NCBI GenBank assembly: GCA_951640165.1
Contig: OX621238.1
Coordinates: forward strand, 22,530,001-22,594,000
Source: Pseudoips prasinana
Lineage: Eukaryota; Arthropoda; Insecta; Lepidoptera; Nolidae
Length of the DNA stretch: 64,000 bases
Direction of reading: 5' to 3'
The notes below the pieces were generated by a model. That model did no database searches and was not told the DNA's origin. It was given only the letters and a program-made list of their open reading frames with translations. Position numbers and translations under genes: made by a program. This document shows positions 32,501 through 41,053 of this stretch, piece by piece (position 1 is the first letter of the stretch; every line of letters begins with the position of its first letter).

Positions 32501-35399
32501 TATATATTTAAATATTTATTGCCATTAAATTCAATGTGAACTGTGATAGACATTGTGTGTAGATGTCCATATTTAAGTTTTATACACATTACTACAACAG
32601 ATCTCCACCATATCTCAACATCTTCGAGAAATGTCTACAAATAATTTTAAAAGAATTATAAAAGACAAATTGTGTAGCAGGACTTACTACAAAACTTCTG
32701 ATTATTTAAGTGACAAAAGACCTTGTTATTGAGTCACTCTAAATTAACACATTTAAATACAATGTAATTTTATGTATAAAATAAATATTTATAAAAAGGT
32801 TTCCTACTGAGTTTTCTGGCAGTGTTTCTCAGTAGCTGCCACATCATGCACTGCACGGTAAGGTAAATAAAATCGACGATTCCACACAAATGTAATATTT
32901 TACGGAATAAATGACTTTTGAGTTGAGTCTGAACAAGATTAGATGTAGAGAATTATATGTTATGCCTACAAGTGTGGCAAATTTTTTCAAGATATTAGAT
33001 GTTCATCATCAGTCAAGCAACAATCTCAACTAAGTTTTCCATTAAATTGAAATTACCAAAACATTGCATCTGCCCAACAGAACCTTTAAACATTTCCACA
33101 CTTAGGCTCTTAACTAAGCCATTGTGAATATATTTGGCTGCTCAAACCAATTCACATACATCCAGAAGTCCAGAAGGCCTGGAGGCTCCTGTAACTTCAG
33201 AAGGATATTCTCAAACTTTCTTCAGATTCTAATGTTCATTGCTTATAATAAAGTAAAGATTACACTACCTACATTAAAACATTTCTTACACCTTCTTTAG
33301 TATGTTGATAATAATAAATAATATAGATTATTTTTTCAAAACCCTATATAGAATAGAACCATTATAATAGGTCTTTACCTATGAAATTGCCGTTTTGTAT
33401 GAAAAAATTTAAACGAATTTTTTTCATGAATTTTTTTATTTGTATTAATCGAAGTAATCACCCATGCAATCAATGCATCTTTGCCATCGCAGTGGCAGTT
33501 TATTGATGCCCTTCTTAAAGAAATCAGCTGGACGGGAGGCAACAAATTCTTCAAAGGCATTTTGTACTGCCTCTCGGGTATTGAATTTTTTTCCCGCCAA
33601 GAAGTTATCCAAATTCTGGAAAAAGTAGTAGTCTGTAGGCGCAAGGTCTGGTGAGTAGGGCGGATGACGGAGAGCTTCCAACCCCAGTTCTTGCAACTTG
33701 GAGACCGTCTGCTGTGCAGTATGAGGTCGCGCGTTGTCGTGCAGGAGCAGCGGAGACGAGCGATTGACCAATGCTGGTTGGAGATGCGCCAGCTTCTCCA
33801 TCATTGTGCTCAGTTCTTCACAGTACACATCTGCAGTAATGCTCACCCCGTTTGGTAAGAAGCTGTGATGAATCACACCGGCGCTAGACCACCAAACAGT
33901 GACCATCACTTTTCTAGGGGTAAGTTTTCGTTTAGGGCATTGTTTAGGTGCTGAACCAGGATCCAACCAACTTGCTGAGCGCTTGCGGTTATCAAACAGA
34001 ATCCATTTTTCATCGCAGGTAACAATGCGGTTCAAAATTCCTTCATTTGTGTGTCTGTTGAGCAGTGCAAGGCACGTCTCGACGCGTACTTCGCGCTGGC
34101 GATCATTGAGTTCGTGGGGCACCCATTTGTCAAGCTTTTTTACCTTGCCAATTTGACGCAAATGGACCAATATTGTTTTGACGCTAACGTCGAAAGCTGC
34201 TGCTAATTCAGCCGTAGATTGTGTATCATCAGCTTCCACAACCGCCTTTAATTCGTCATTGTCGACCAAAGTCTTCGGACGACCGCGAGGTTCATTTTTC
34301 AGGTCGAAATTTCCAGAACGGAAGCGAGCAAACCAATAACAGGTGGTGCGTTGGTTTGTAGTGTTAGCTCCGTAAACGTCGTTGATGTTGCGTGCCGCTT
34401 GTGCCGCGTTGCTGCCACGACGGTACTCATATTCCATAATTACTCGAATTTTTAACGTATCCATGATGACGAAAAAGATTGAAATGCGATGAAAATGTAA
34501 CACTAATCAATAAAGAAATGACTACTTTTGGAAAAAAGAATCCATGTTTTTAAAATAAAATTAATTTGAAATTAGAATTCTTAGCCAAACAAAAATTATT
34601 TTGATTTGAAATGGCCAGTACTGCAGAACGGCAATTTCATAGGTAAAGACCTAATATTAACCTGTATTTTTACCAGTTTTGATACATATACTATAACTAA
34701 AAAGGTTGGCTTATTAATTTAACTTAACCATAGCTATTTCAGGTATTCTAATTCATTCAATGCATTCCGTAGTATCAAGTAAATGTCTAGTGAAAATGTA
34801 CACTGTGTATGGTATTTTATTCAAGAGATTTGGGTTATATGAATAAAATACACATAAATTACGACACAACAATTCACTATATCAAAATCCATACTATATT
34901 TTACAATTCAGAAAGTATAACTTTTTATTGGTTTGTATGTTGCCTTTTTATCACTCAATTTGCCTAAAATCTGAAGAAGTTTGGAAACAGCATACCAATC
35001 ATACAATGTTTTTAAAACTTAGTATTATTCTAATTCCTACAGATTATGTCATCATGGCTCAACTACTAATCTGAACTGACTGAAATTTAAAATAGAGGCT
35101 GATCTTGCCCAGAGCATCACAATAACATTACATGATGACAATAAGGAAGTCTACTACAATTTTCTGACGATGTAAGGAGAAAGAAGGTAGTAAATGTCCC
35201 TTGCTAGTTTAGTTTTAATTTTCTTAATAGTTTGGTTTATTAGTTTTAGTTTTCTTAATAATTAAATATGACAATAATGTACCTTTACATTCGCAATCGA
35301 AGTAATCATATCAGCGAATGTAATCCCATCTTCTGCGTTATGTACTGAACGTACATTCCTACGGTATTTCAGACATATCCGACACTTCAAAGTATCCAT
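20507..35399 (-). CDS. ZAD / C2H2 zinc-finger protein, gene 1 (nine exons, 487 aa)
   Basis: Coding exons in transcript order are 35283-35399, 32326-32417, 30786-31056, 29635-29752, 28750-28983, 27406-27553, 23608-23674, 22778-22924 and 20507-20776. All have GT/AG borders, and the phases add up to one 487-codon frame plus stop. The start MDTLKCRICL has a good Kozak context (GAAGATGG). Exons 1-2 carry the ZAD signature: C6-x2-C9 and C51-x2-C54. Exons 3-5 encode an acidic then lysine-rich linker. Six C2H2 fingers follow at about residues 259-418. The first is atypical (CPYC, only nine residues, then H-x3-H). The rest are canonical with TGERP-type linkers. A C-terminal tail ends RQLPISL. ZAD proteins are insect nuclear DNA-binding factors that dimerise through the ZAD. 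The target genes cannot be read from sequence. The introns are full of transposons. Confidence 0.9.
20828..21120. repeat. 19-bp minisatellite, about 15 units
   Basis: Fifteen units of GAGCTAGCTAGATCAATAA and close variants, plus a partial unit, run from 20828 to 21120. Each unit contains the palindrome AGCTAGCT. One unit has an extra G. The array starts about 50 bp into the last intron of zinc-finger gene 1, next to the acceptor of its final exon. Confidence 0.95.
21182..21305. mobile_element. fold-back MITE (GTACAGACGCCAGCAC family), copy 4
   Basis: The left arm is intact (GTACAGACGCCAGCACATCC). The centre is shortened, and the right arm carries a small insertion (GTGCAGCTGGCGTCTCG). It lies in the last intron of zinc-finger gene 1. 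Confidence 0.65.
21648..22318 (-). mobile_element. RTE-type LINE fragment, split by a younger insertion
   Basis: On the minus strand, 22149-22318 encodes an RTE segment around VFDQCV and a TLRNRDVVAPYGPY-like stretch. The part at 21648-21885 encodes the following C-terminal segment and the 3' tail. They are separated by a different repeat at 21893-22148. Rejoining the two halves restores the order seen in the fuller copy at 38040-38560. Confidence 0.6.
21893..22148. mobile_element. short dispersed repeat inserted in the RTE copy
   Basis: It contains GACAAACAAGCAAGTGGGAC, CCTGATGGTGGAAGTGATCA and GTTGCCGGCCTTTAAA. It ends AACACAACATTAAAATTATT followed by AATGTAATTATTAAGGAATG. A partial copy of the same 3' portion lies at 28300-28406. 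The class is unknown. It has no coding capacity. Confidence 0.5.
22367..22676 (-). mobile_element. RTE-type LINE, 3' fragment
   Basis: A single open minus-strand frame reads RRTKVTDIARRIAKLKWQWA, then GHIARRTDGRWG, RPPTRWTDDLVRVAG and SLGEAFVQQWTSFG. This is the RTE C-terminal region. It is nearly identical in content to 38240-38540. Confidence 0.75.
22969..23568. mobile_element. dispersed element bounded by AGGGTTCCGTA / TACGGAACCCT
   Basis: It starts ACCGGCCAAGTGCGAGTCGG and ACTCGCCTATGAAGGGTTCC. It ends GACAGACAGACAGACATGAC, followed by a GGGTTCCGTTTTTT stretch and GGCTACGGAACCCTAATAAA. It is a repeat of a kind common in lepidopteran DNA. The open frames inside (23128-23484) are not host genes. 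It fills most of the intron between exons 7 and 8 of zinc-finger gene 1. Confidence 0.6.
23725..23960 (-). mobile_element. SINE, second family
   Basis: On the minus strand the head has an A box near 23950 and a B box (GGTTCGATTCCCACCC) near 23895. The body has GGTTGCCATCTTACATGC and GGATCAGATGACAGTGTG. It lies in an intron of zinc-finger gene 1. Confidence 0.6.
24101..24452 (+). pseudogene. fragment of an unidentified protein, frameshifted
   Basis: After an intron-like GATTACAG the plus strand reads KPLLYIRLEGPKCWGYGVNV, then SGVKYLYSEHY and a stop. After a one-base shift it continues VFKVSIHSTPVKPGDCARVK, then IVFKPNVGGHSF. The composition and spacing look like true protein, possibly an immunoglobulin-like (ASH/MSP-type) strand pattern. 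I do not recognise the gene. The frameshift and lack of further exons suggest a dead fragment. It lies antisense inside an intron of zinc-finger gene 1. Confidence 0.3.
24590..24870 (+). repeat. GC-rich retroelement-like tail
   Basis: GC-rich sequence (CCCAACCATCTGGGACATGA, AGCTCGACATACCCACACGT) ends in a short A-run (GTAAAAAAATAAA) near 24870. The composition resembles a LINE 3' UTR. There is no coding evidence, so the class is a guess. Confidence 0.3.
24919..26201 (-). mobile_element. mariner element (family A), defective copy 1
   Basis: The ends match a TTAGGTTGGGGAAAAAGTTT-type inverted repeat. The right end is intact (complement of CCCCAACCTAA) and the left is diverged (TTAGGGAAGTTAGTTTCTTC). 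The minus strand has a broken transposase between 26019 and about 24985. The initiator ATG is now GTG (CETNEEIRYIVQFYYKKGGK follows). It has VRVAQIWFKRFQSGN, a frameshift near 25810, LLTGDEKWIMY with the first Asp, then FHHDNARPHTS and HPPYSPDLASSDF. The DD34D spacing is kept. A sister copy lies at 50666-51949. It is in an intron of zinc-finger gene 1. Confidence 0.85.
26217..26320. mobile_element. fold-back MITE (GTACAGACGCCAGCAC family), truncated copy 5
   Basis: It has an intact left arm (GTACAGACGCCAGCACATCA) and centre. It breaks off within the right arm at GAAATTTGACC. Confidence 0.6.
26512..26832 (+). mobile_element. non-autonomous Helitron, copy 2
   Basis: It starts TCTATACATATAATAACATT and ends GCGGGTAAAACCGCGGGGCA followed by CAGCTAG. 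It matches copy 1 (2815-3125) over its length. It lies in an intron of zinc-finger gene 1. Confidence 0.7.
26904..27096 (+). mobile_element. tRNA-derived SINE (GTGTGGCGCAGCGG family), copy 1
   Basis: The head TGCACGTGTGGCGCAGCGGT contains the A box. The B box is GGGTTCGATTCC. The body has AAATAGTTGTCC and the tail CCCCGCGACACAGGGAATC. There is no pairing acceptor stem, so it is a SINE and not a tRNA gene. Confidence 0.75.
27125..27345. repeat. dispersed repeat (GTGTGGTGACGG family), copy 1
   Basis: Landmarks shared with 36890-37105 and 55403-55640 are the GTGTGG start, a CCCGAGGGAATAT block, TTGCGATCGCTAACCC and CAGCGTGGCGATTATGGCAT. The class is unknown. Short open frames inside are by-products. 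Confidence 0.55.
27585..27752 (-). mobile_element. short non-autonomous Helitron, minus orientation
   Basis: The 3' end on the minus strand is ATGCGGGTAAAACCGCGGGG followed by TATGGCTAG. It is related to 18664-18836. It begins only 31 bp beyond the 27553 border of exon 6 of zinc-finger gene 1, in the intron between exons 5 and 6. Confidence 0.55.
27893..28410 (+). mobile_element. SINE head joined to other repeat sequence
   Basis: 27893-27966 is a clear tRNA-like head (GTGTGGCGCAGCGGCTAAGG, B box GGGTTCAAGTCC). It is followed by a T run and a different, GC-richer body. 28300-28406 is a partial copy of the repeat at 21893-22148. It is probably a composite of at least two insertions. Confidence 0.5.
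29018..29180 (-). mobile_element. SINE fragment, second family
   Basis: Body sequence matches 13965-14155 (AGCTTGTACTATGGAAACCA). The tRNA-like head is missing because a MITE half copy abuts it at 29181. Confidence 0.5.
29181..29310. mobile_element. half copy of the 12596-type fold-back MITE
   Basis: It starts AGGGGCTCTACCGGCTAAGT and shares TTTCTTAAATGGCGTTCAAA and GAGCACATGTGACGTCA with the full copy at 12596-12842. The second arm is absent. Confidence 0.65.
30564..30771 (+). mobile_element. tRNA-derived SINE (GTGTGGCGCAG family), copy 2
   Basis: It has the head TGCACGTGTGGCGCAG, the B box GGGTTCGAGTTCC and the tail CCCCGCGACACAGGGATTAA. Its A-rich 3' tail stops roughly ten bases from the splice donor of exon 3 of zinc-finger gene 1 (donor GT at 30784-30785), inside intron 3. 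Confidence 0.75.
33367..34654 (-). mobile_element. intact-looking mariner in intron 1 of zinc-finger gene 1
   Basis: The terminal inverted repeats are near-perfect over about 28 bp (TAGGTCTTTACCTATGAAAT then TGCCGTT at both ends). They are flanked by TA at 33365-33366 and 34655-34656. The length is 1288 bp. It holds a complete transposase frame. It is transcriptionally co-oriented with the host gene. Confidence 0.92.
33445..34464 (-). CDS. mariner transposase (DD34D, cecropia-like)
   Basis: The frame is 339 codons with the ATG at 34464 (MDTLKIRVIMEYEYRRGSNA). The longer upstream frame has no ATG. Residues 1-110 hold the paired helix-turn-helix DNA-binding region. The linker motif WVPHEL follows. 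The catalytic triad is in VTCDEKWILFDN, LLHDNARPHTA and PPYSPDLAPTDYYF, with 34 residues between the second and third Asp. The length is normal for mariner, and no stop or frameshift is present. The enzyme cuts and pastes the element at TA sites. Overall residue pattern resembles the cecropia subfamily, the group that includes human Hsmar1. Whether it is active cannot be told from sequence alone. Confidence 0.92.
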   Translation of the reverse strand: MDTLKIRVIMEYEYRRGSNAAQAARNINDVYGANTTNQRTTCYWFARFRSGNFDLKNEPRGRPKTLVDNDELKAVVEADDTQSTAELAAAFDVSVKTILVHLRQIGKVKKLDKWVPHELNDRQREVRVETCLALLNRHTNEGILNRIVTCDEKWILFDNRKRSASWLDPGSAPKQCPKRKLTPRKVMVTVWWSSAGVIHHSFLPNGVSITADVYCEELSTMMEKLAHLQPALVNRSSPLLLHDNARPHTAQQTVSKLQELGLEALRHPPYSPDLAPTDYYFFQNLDNFLAGKKFNTREAVQNAFEEFVASRPADFFKKGINKLPLRWQRCIDCMGDYFD

Positions 35400-36521
35400 C
35401 TTCAAAAACCTCCAGTCCTTTTTTCCACAATATCCAATGTTTATTTATTTTGCTAAACTTTAACTACAGTCAATAGTAATCCATTCTCGTCGAACAGGGT
35501 TTCCAATAAACATAATATAGGTACCAATTTCCTGGGTCAAATCACTAAAACATTATCAATGACTTTCGATATCAAAATGAAATGCAAAATTTTCTATCAT
35601 TTGATTGCACCTAAATAAAACGGATTAAAATATTTTTGCTAGCTATTGCTTTGCACTCGAGAAACTCCAACTATTTTTGTTATTGCTCGACAATTTGTCA
35701 AAAGCGTGATTTTTTGACAAGCAATGTTTCCACTTACGTTCTTCATTCCAGCCCTTCGAGCATTTAGCTGTCAAATGCTCTAAGTTTCAGCCTAATTTAT
35801 TTTGAATTTATCCCGAAATTCCCTAAATTACTTTCATAAATCCTTTATTTTGGAAGCATAAGTAAAATAAAGAATATAAACCACAGCATATTATTTAATG
35901 TAGGTATATATCATAACAATGATAACAAAACAGCCACAAAAGATTTTCTAGATCATAGCTGTACAGTATTAGAATTATTGGAAGTCAAGGGCTTTTACAT
36001 TCTTTTGCTGCACGCAACGTATCACTGTCGGGCAGTGTCGGTGCTAAAATTGCGCAATTGTTTTCTAGCATTCCCAGCGTTGTATGAAAAAAGCCAGTTT
36101 CTTTTAGCAGATGTTATATTTTTGAGTTCACTGAATATTGAACTGCTAGTAAAAGATAAACGTTTTCGTATGTACTTAAATGAATTTACCATGATGATCG
36201 TTCATGCTAAAAGCTTGTAGCAATAAATAAATATTCCTAAAGAATTTAGACCGGTTTAGAAAATACTGTATTGACAATAATGTCTATTTAAGATTTCAAC
36301 ATGTGTTAGCATTTCTTGTGCAAGATTTGACTGAAAACCATGTAATTTTAATCTTGCACTGTACGATACCTTGGGGAATTATTAATTACTATCCCGGGTG
36401 ATAGATTGCACTTTGATCAACACATTGAGTCAATCTCGAAAAATGTATACTGGATGTACGCCTTTACAATCAAAGATCTCAAGTTGGGTAGGTATGCAGT
36501 AGTCGCGTGGAATGCACATGG
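35400..36521. other. upstream region of zinc-finger gene 1
   Basis: The first few hundred bases (minus-strand 5' UTR and promoter) contain no clear TATA box. The plus-strand frame at 35978-36220 lacks a recognisable domain, so I do not call it a gene. Confidence 0.3.
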
Positions 36522-36722
36522 CGACTGCACGTGTGGCGCAGCGGCTAAGACAGTCACCTCGCCGCTTCGTGTCACGGGTTCGAGTCCCGCGCCGGGCAAC
36601 TATTTGTGTGACCCATAAATAGTTCTTCTGAGTTTGGAAGCAATTTGTGTCCGTCTCTTATATGTTTGTAAAGTAGCCCGCGACACAGGGATTAATTTCC
36701 CTAGTGCGGGCGTTGTCTAAAA
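36522..36722 (+). mobile_element. tRNA-derived SINE (GTGTGGCGCAGCGG family), copy 3
   Basis: This is the best preserved copy. The head is TGCACGTGTGGCGCAGCGGC, the B box GGGTTCGAGTCC and the body GACCCATAAATAGTT. The tail is GCGACACAGGGATTAATTTC, then GCGGGCGTTGTCT. Confidence 0.85.
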
Positions 36723-36889
36723 AGCCTATTACTACAAATATGTAAACATTTTGGAAACTGAACAACGCAAATTTCTAAAATCCATGCACTACCTACCGAT
36801 GACATCGTATATTATTAAATTAAATTAACTAATTACGATGCATCGGTAGTAACCTAAAATATATAGGTACTTATTTTAATGAAATTGAG

Positions 36890-37105
36890 TTCCTGGTTGT
36901 GTGGTGACGGCCTCAAAGAATATCGCCACCCCCTCTCATCCCATGGGGGGACGTAAAAGTCGTCCCGAGGGAATATATACCAGAGAATGGGCAGCAGCGT
37001 TCTCCTGAGTACCATGTATATCCTACTGCGATCGCCAACCCGTCTGCCAAGCGTGGTGATAATGGCATAGCCTCCCAAATGATGGACACAAATTAACCGC
37101 GGCCC
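36890..37105. repeat. dispersed repeat (GTGTGGTGACGG family), copy 2
   Basis: It shares GTGTGGTGACGGC, CCCGAGGGAATATA, CTGCGATCGCCAACCC and AAGCGTGGTGATAATGGCAT with 27125-27345 and 55403-55640. Confidence 0.55.
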
Positions 37106-37170
37106 CCAGTCTCCAGCAGCCATTTTTTTTTTGTCAGCTCCAATTGTAAGGTAGGCAATAAATTTAGATT

Positions 37171-38562
37171 ATCGAAACATGGGCCGTGCTGAGGGGCCCA
37201 TGTTTCGATAGAATCAAAGGCTTTCTCATAGTCCACAAACGCTAAGCACAGTGGCTTGTTATACCTACTCTTCGGTCTTCTGTATAACTTGCCGCAGCGT
37301 ATGTATGTGGTCTATGGTGCTAAAGCCTTTTCGGAAACCGGCTTGTTCGGGAGGCTGGAAGTCGTCAAAACTGCGCACGAGACGGTTCGTAACGACTCTC
37401 GAAAACAACTTGTAAACATGGCTCAGCAGTGTGATGGGTCTATAATTCTTCAATAGGGTTTTGTCGCCCTTTTTGAAGAAGAGCACCACCACACTTCTGT
37501 GCCATACTTGCATCTCTCATAAGGTGCCAAATCGACTACCGGTATATCGAGGTGATAAAGTGTTTGTATGAAAACGCCACTATGCGACGCCAGGGCCAGA
37601 ACTCGAAACCTATCCACTTGCAGCGAGGCGTGAGACAGGAAGATGTTATATCTCCGAAACTGTTCACCGCTGCATTGGAAGATGTCTTCAAGCTTCTGGA
37701 CTGGAAAAGCTTTGGCATCAATGTCAATGGCGAGTAGGTACATCACTGACCTTCGATTTGCCGATGATATAGTAGTCATGGCTGAGACCATGGAAGACCT
37801 CGGTGCAATGCTCGATGACCTCAGCAGAGTCTCTCAACATGTGGGTCTGAAAATGAACATGGATAAGACGAAAATCATGTCAAACGTCCATGATGCAACC
37901 ACTCAATTGAAAGTTGGCGACTCTGCACTCGAAGTTGTAGAGAACTATATTTACCTAGGACAGACCATCCAACTAGGTAGGTCCAACTTCGAGAAGCAGG
38001 TCAATCGTAGAATCCAAATCGGCTAGGCAGCGTTCGGAAAGCTACGTAACATCTTCTCGTCCAAAATACCGTAGTGTCTCAAGTCGAAAGTCTTCGACCA
38101 GTGTGTGTTACCAGTGATGACTTACGGAACAGAGACGTGGTCGCTCACTATGGGCCTTATCAGAAGGTTCAAGAAGGCTCAAGGTCACCCAAAGAGTAAT
38201 GGAGAGGGCTATGCTCGGAGTTTCCCTGCGGGATCGAATCAGAGATGTCGAAATCCGCAGGCGAACCAAAGTCACCGACATAGCCCGAAGAATTGCAAAA
38301 CTGAAGTGGCAGTGGGCGGGGCACATAGCTCGAAGAACCGACGGCCGTTGGGGCAGAAAGGTTCTCGAGTGGCGACCACGAACCGGAAGACGCTGCAGCG
38401 TGGGCAGGCCCCCTACAAGATGGACCGATGATCTTGTGCGGGTCGCTGGAAACTGCTGGATGCGAATAGCGCAAGACCGGCAATTGTGGAGATCTTTGGG
38501 GGAGGTCTTTGTCCAGCAGTGGACGTCTTTAGGCTGATATGATGATGATGATGCTGAGTTCC
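37171..38562 (+). mobile_element. RTE-type LINE with an internal inversion
   Basis: From about 37514 the plus strand encodes CQIDYRYIEVIKCLYENAT, GVRQEDVISPKLFTAALEDV, the catalytic LRFADDIVVMAE and the RTE C-terminal tail to WTSLG, with a few frameshifts and stops. Between 37196 and 37513 the preceding part of the same reverse transcriptase lies on the minus strand: SVVVLFFKKGDKTLLKNYRP, PEQAGFRKGFSTIDH, then FDSIETWA. A short plus-strand piece, IETWAVL (37171-37195), duplicates the inner end of the inverted part and forms a 15-bp stem with it. It is a dead copy. Confidence 0.8.
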
Positions 38563-39285
38563 AGAAAACTGTTTCTTGGAACCATGCTCCTTTATGACAT
38601 ATGAAATAATAGATATAACTAATGGCATTGATTTAAGCAATAAATCTTATATTTTTCCAAGGACTGTGATAGGAGAGAAGTGCGCACACATCTCCTATTT
38701 ACTGTGCCATGCATGCCATCCTGTAAAACCAACGCTTGCGTCCGCGCTCCTATAAGTAACTATATAGACATTGTTGCCACACTACTCTACAATGTCCTTC
38801 GTATCGCACTAATTTTCTTCATTAGGTATTCCTTTTTAGTGCAGAATCTCTAGAATGCGCTATCTCCGGAGATTAGAATGGCTAAGAGTCGATTCTTTTT
38901 CAAAAAGAAGACACGTGAGCATATTTAATATTTACAAAATAAAGGCCCTCTAAGAACCCTCTCATCAGTAATCTTATAGTAGGTATATATTAATGTATGT
39001 ACTAGTATCTATTTATATATTTATAATAATATAAAATTATATGTTAGTATGTGAAAAAGATATATGAATATAGTTATGTATTTATTTATAAAGAGTACAA
39101 AAGTACAATTTTCTTGAATTTTCATTTTTGGAACTACCTATCATTTCTCTAGGTCGACTAGTAGAGAATGCCTTTGGCATCAAGTCATGATCACGCATCA
39201 TTGATATACATTTTGTATATCAATGCCGCCTATGTACAGTTTTTGTACAAAACGTTTAACAATAAATAAATAACGATAATAGACG

Positions 39286-39860
39286 CGCAATCTTGGCCTA
39301 ATTATGGACGAAGAACTATGTTTTGAGAAGCACCTTGCAGATATCGTTAGACAATGTTCTTATCAGTTAAAACTGCTTTTTAAAATGAGTCATCTAACTA
39401 CTGAGTTACGTGAAAAACTAGTTGACTCACTAGTTTTATCAAAGATTAACTATCTGGATGCCACTTATGGTCCTGGATTACTGACAAAGATAGCGAATCT
39501 TATTCAACGCGTGCAAAATGTCGGTGCGCGATTTTGCTAAGCTTGCTATTCCACTAAGAGATCATGTAACTCTCTATGTGCACATAAGGAATATTTGTAA
39601 ATTAAATATCGTATAGCCTTACACTGGGCTACACTTTTGTTCTGACTGAAGCCTCCAAATACCTACCTTCACTCCAAACTACTCTAGAAGAGCGACCATA
39701 ATAAGTAGGTAGGTAGGAATACAGCTCGCACAGTTTAGTCTCCATTAACATACACAAACATTCCGCGATATAAAACTACTGCGTTTCGAGGTAGCTTCAA
39801 GTATAGCGCTACTAAGAGCTGGAATGACATTCCTCTACGCACGACATTACGCGTATAATC
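39286..39860 (+). pseudogene. jockey-type LINE, C-terminal reverse transcriptase fragment
   Basis: An open frame reads NLGLIMDEELCFEKHLADIV, then LREKLVDSLVLSKINYLDAT and IQRVQNVGARFC. After a frameshift, downstream pieces include IPRYKTTAFRGSFKYSATKS, then WNDIPLR. This is the post-polymerase segment typical of jockey/CR1-like LINEs. There is no active-site block. A related piece lies at 60968-61200. Confidence 0.7.
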
Positions 39861-40540
39861 TTAACTTCGTTGCCAATTTAAGTATAAAATTAAAATAAAT
39901 TTTTCTCTTCTAACAAAAATCCAGGGGAGACGTATAATTAATTGAAACCACAGGTATACCTACACTACTTATACTATTGTTTGTTCTAGTTTGTAATTTT
40001 TATGTGTGAATTTTACGATGTTTTTCCTAAGTTGTACCGTTTCTTTTTTTGTTAATTGGGTGTCGAATAAATCATTTTTTTTTGTCAGCTCCAATTGTAA
40101 GGTAGGCAATAAATTTAGACGACCGACCGTGCGATTTCTTTATAAACCTAGCCTAAATCCGGACATCTCTAAAATCTTAAACAATGAATCTATATGAAGA
40201 TTAAGTATATTATGTTATATTGATTACAAGTAAATCATCGTATTTGATAACAGTGGCATTATTATTTTATAATGCTTAGCGTAATAATTTAAAACAGTAT
40301 TCATGCGTGCGTAGGTTGGTTACCTGTTTGCTTCCATTGTCTCTTTGATAAGATTACCTATTCGTCAATACCTATCAAATCAATACTTTGGTATGGTGAC
40401 GAAAAGTGCGTCTATTGTATCCAGAAAAGAATACCTGGTATCACCTTACCAGTGGCGTAGCTAGGGAGAGGGGCAGTGAAGGTGACCGGCAAGTGGGCGC
40501 CACCTACCTGTGAAAAAGAAAATGTATAGGTATTCTATAT

Positions 40541-41053
40541 TTACTTATCGTATGTGCAGTGGTTATTCTAGTGACAGAGTTGTTCAAGCCGCCCAGTAGG
40601 ACTCTGACATGGCTAAACGACTGTTGCCTAACGGTTACAACAGGGACCAACGGCTTGACGTGCTTTCCAAAGCCAGGAGACGCTCAGGAATTAAACCGCA
40701 TGGGTGGTCACCCATCTATGGACAGGCTGCTGGCCTAGTTGCTTAACATCGCCAATCACTGGACCAATGAGAGCATCTGGTTCTAAGGGTCTCCACAAAC
40801 AAATTAAAATATTCTATATAATAATGTCATACTCACTTACTTATCGTATGGGCAGTGGTTATGCAAGTGTCAGAGTTGGTCAAAATGCCCAATAGGCCTC
40901 TGACATGGCTTAAGGACTGTTACCTAATGGCTACAACCACGACCGACAGCTTAACGTACCCTTCAAACCACGCAGACGCTCAGAAATTAAACCACTTTCA
41001 CCACCCATCTATGAACTGACTGCGAGTCTACTTGCTTAACCTCGCCAATCACT
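40541..41053 (-). repeat. two tandem copies of a repeat with 5S-rRNA-like motifs
   Basis: Two copies, about 40541-40760 and 40841-41053, lie head to tail with a period near 296 bp and share most landmarks (for example CAGTGGTTATxCxAGTGxCA). On the minus strand copy 1 has GTTAAGCAAC (40738-40747), then GATGGGTGACC (40706-40716). These are the two internal-promoter motifs of 5S rRNA in the same order and nearly the same spacing. Copy 2 is more diverged. It is not a functional 5S gene. Confidence 0.5.

Noticed and set aside
35978..36220. 80-codon plus-strand frame as a small gene
   Set aside because: No domain, no promoter or polyadenylation signal, and no splice context. I cannot support it.
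36522..36600. Possible tRNA gene with good A and B boxes
   Set aside because: The acceptor-stem halves do not pair, and the same head occurs with the same non-tRNA body at several other sites, so it is a SINE.
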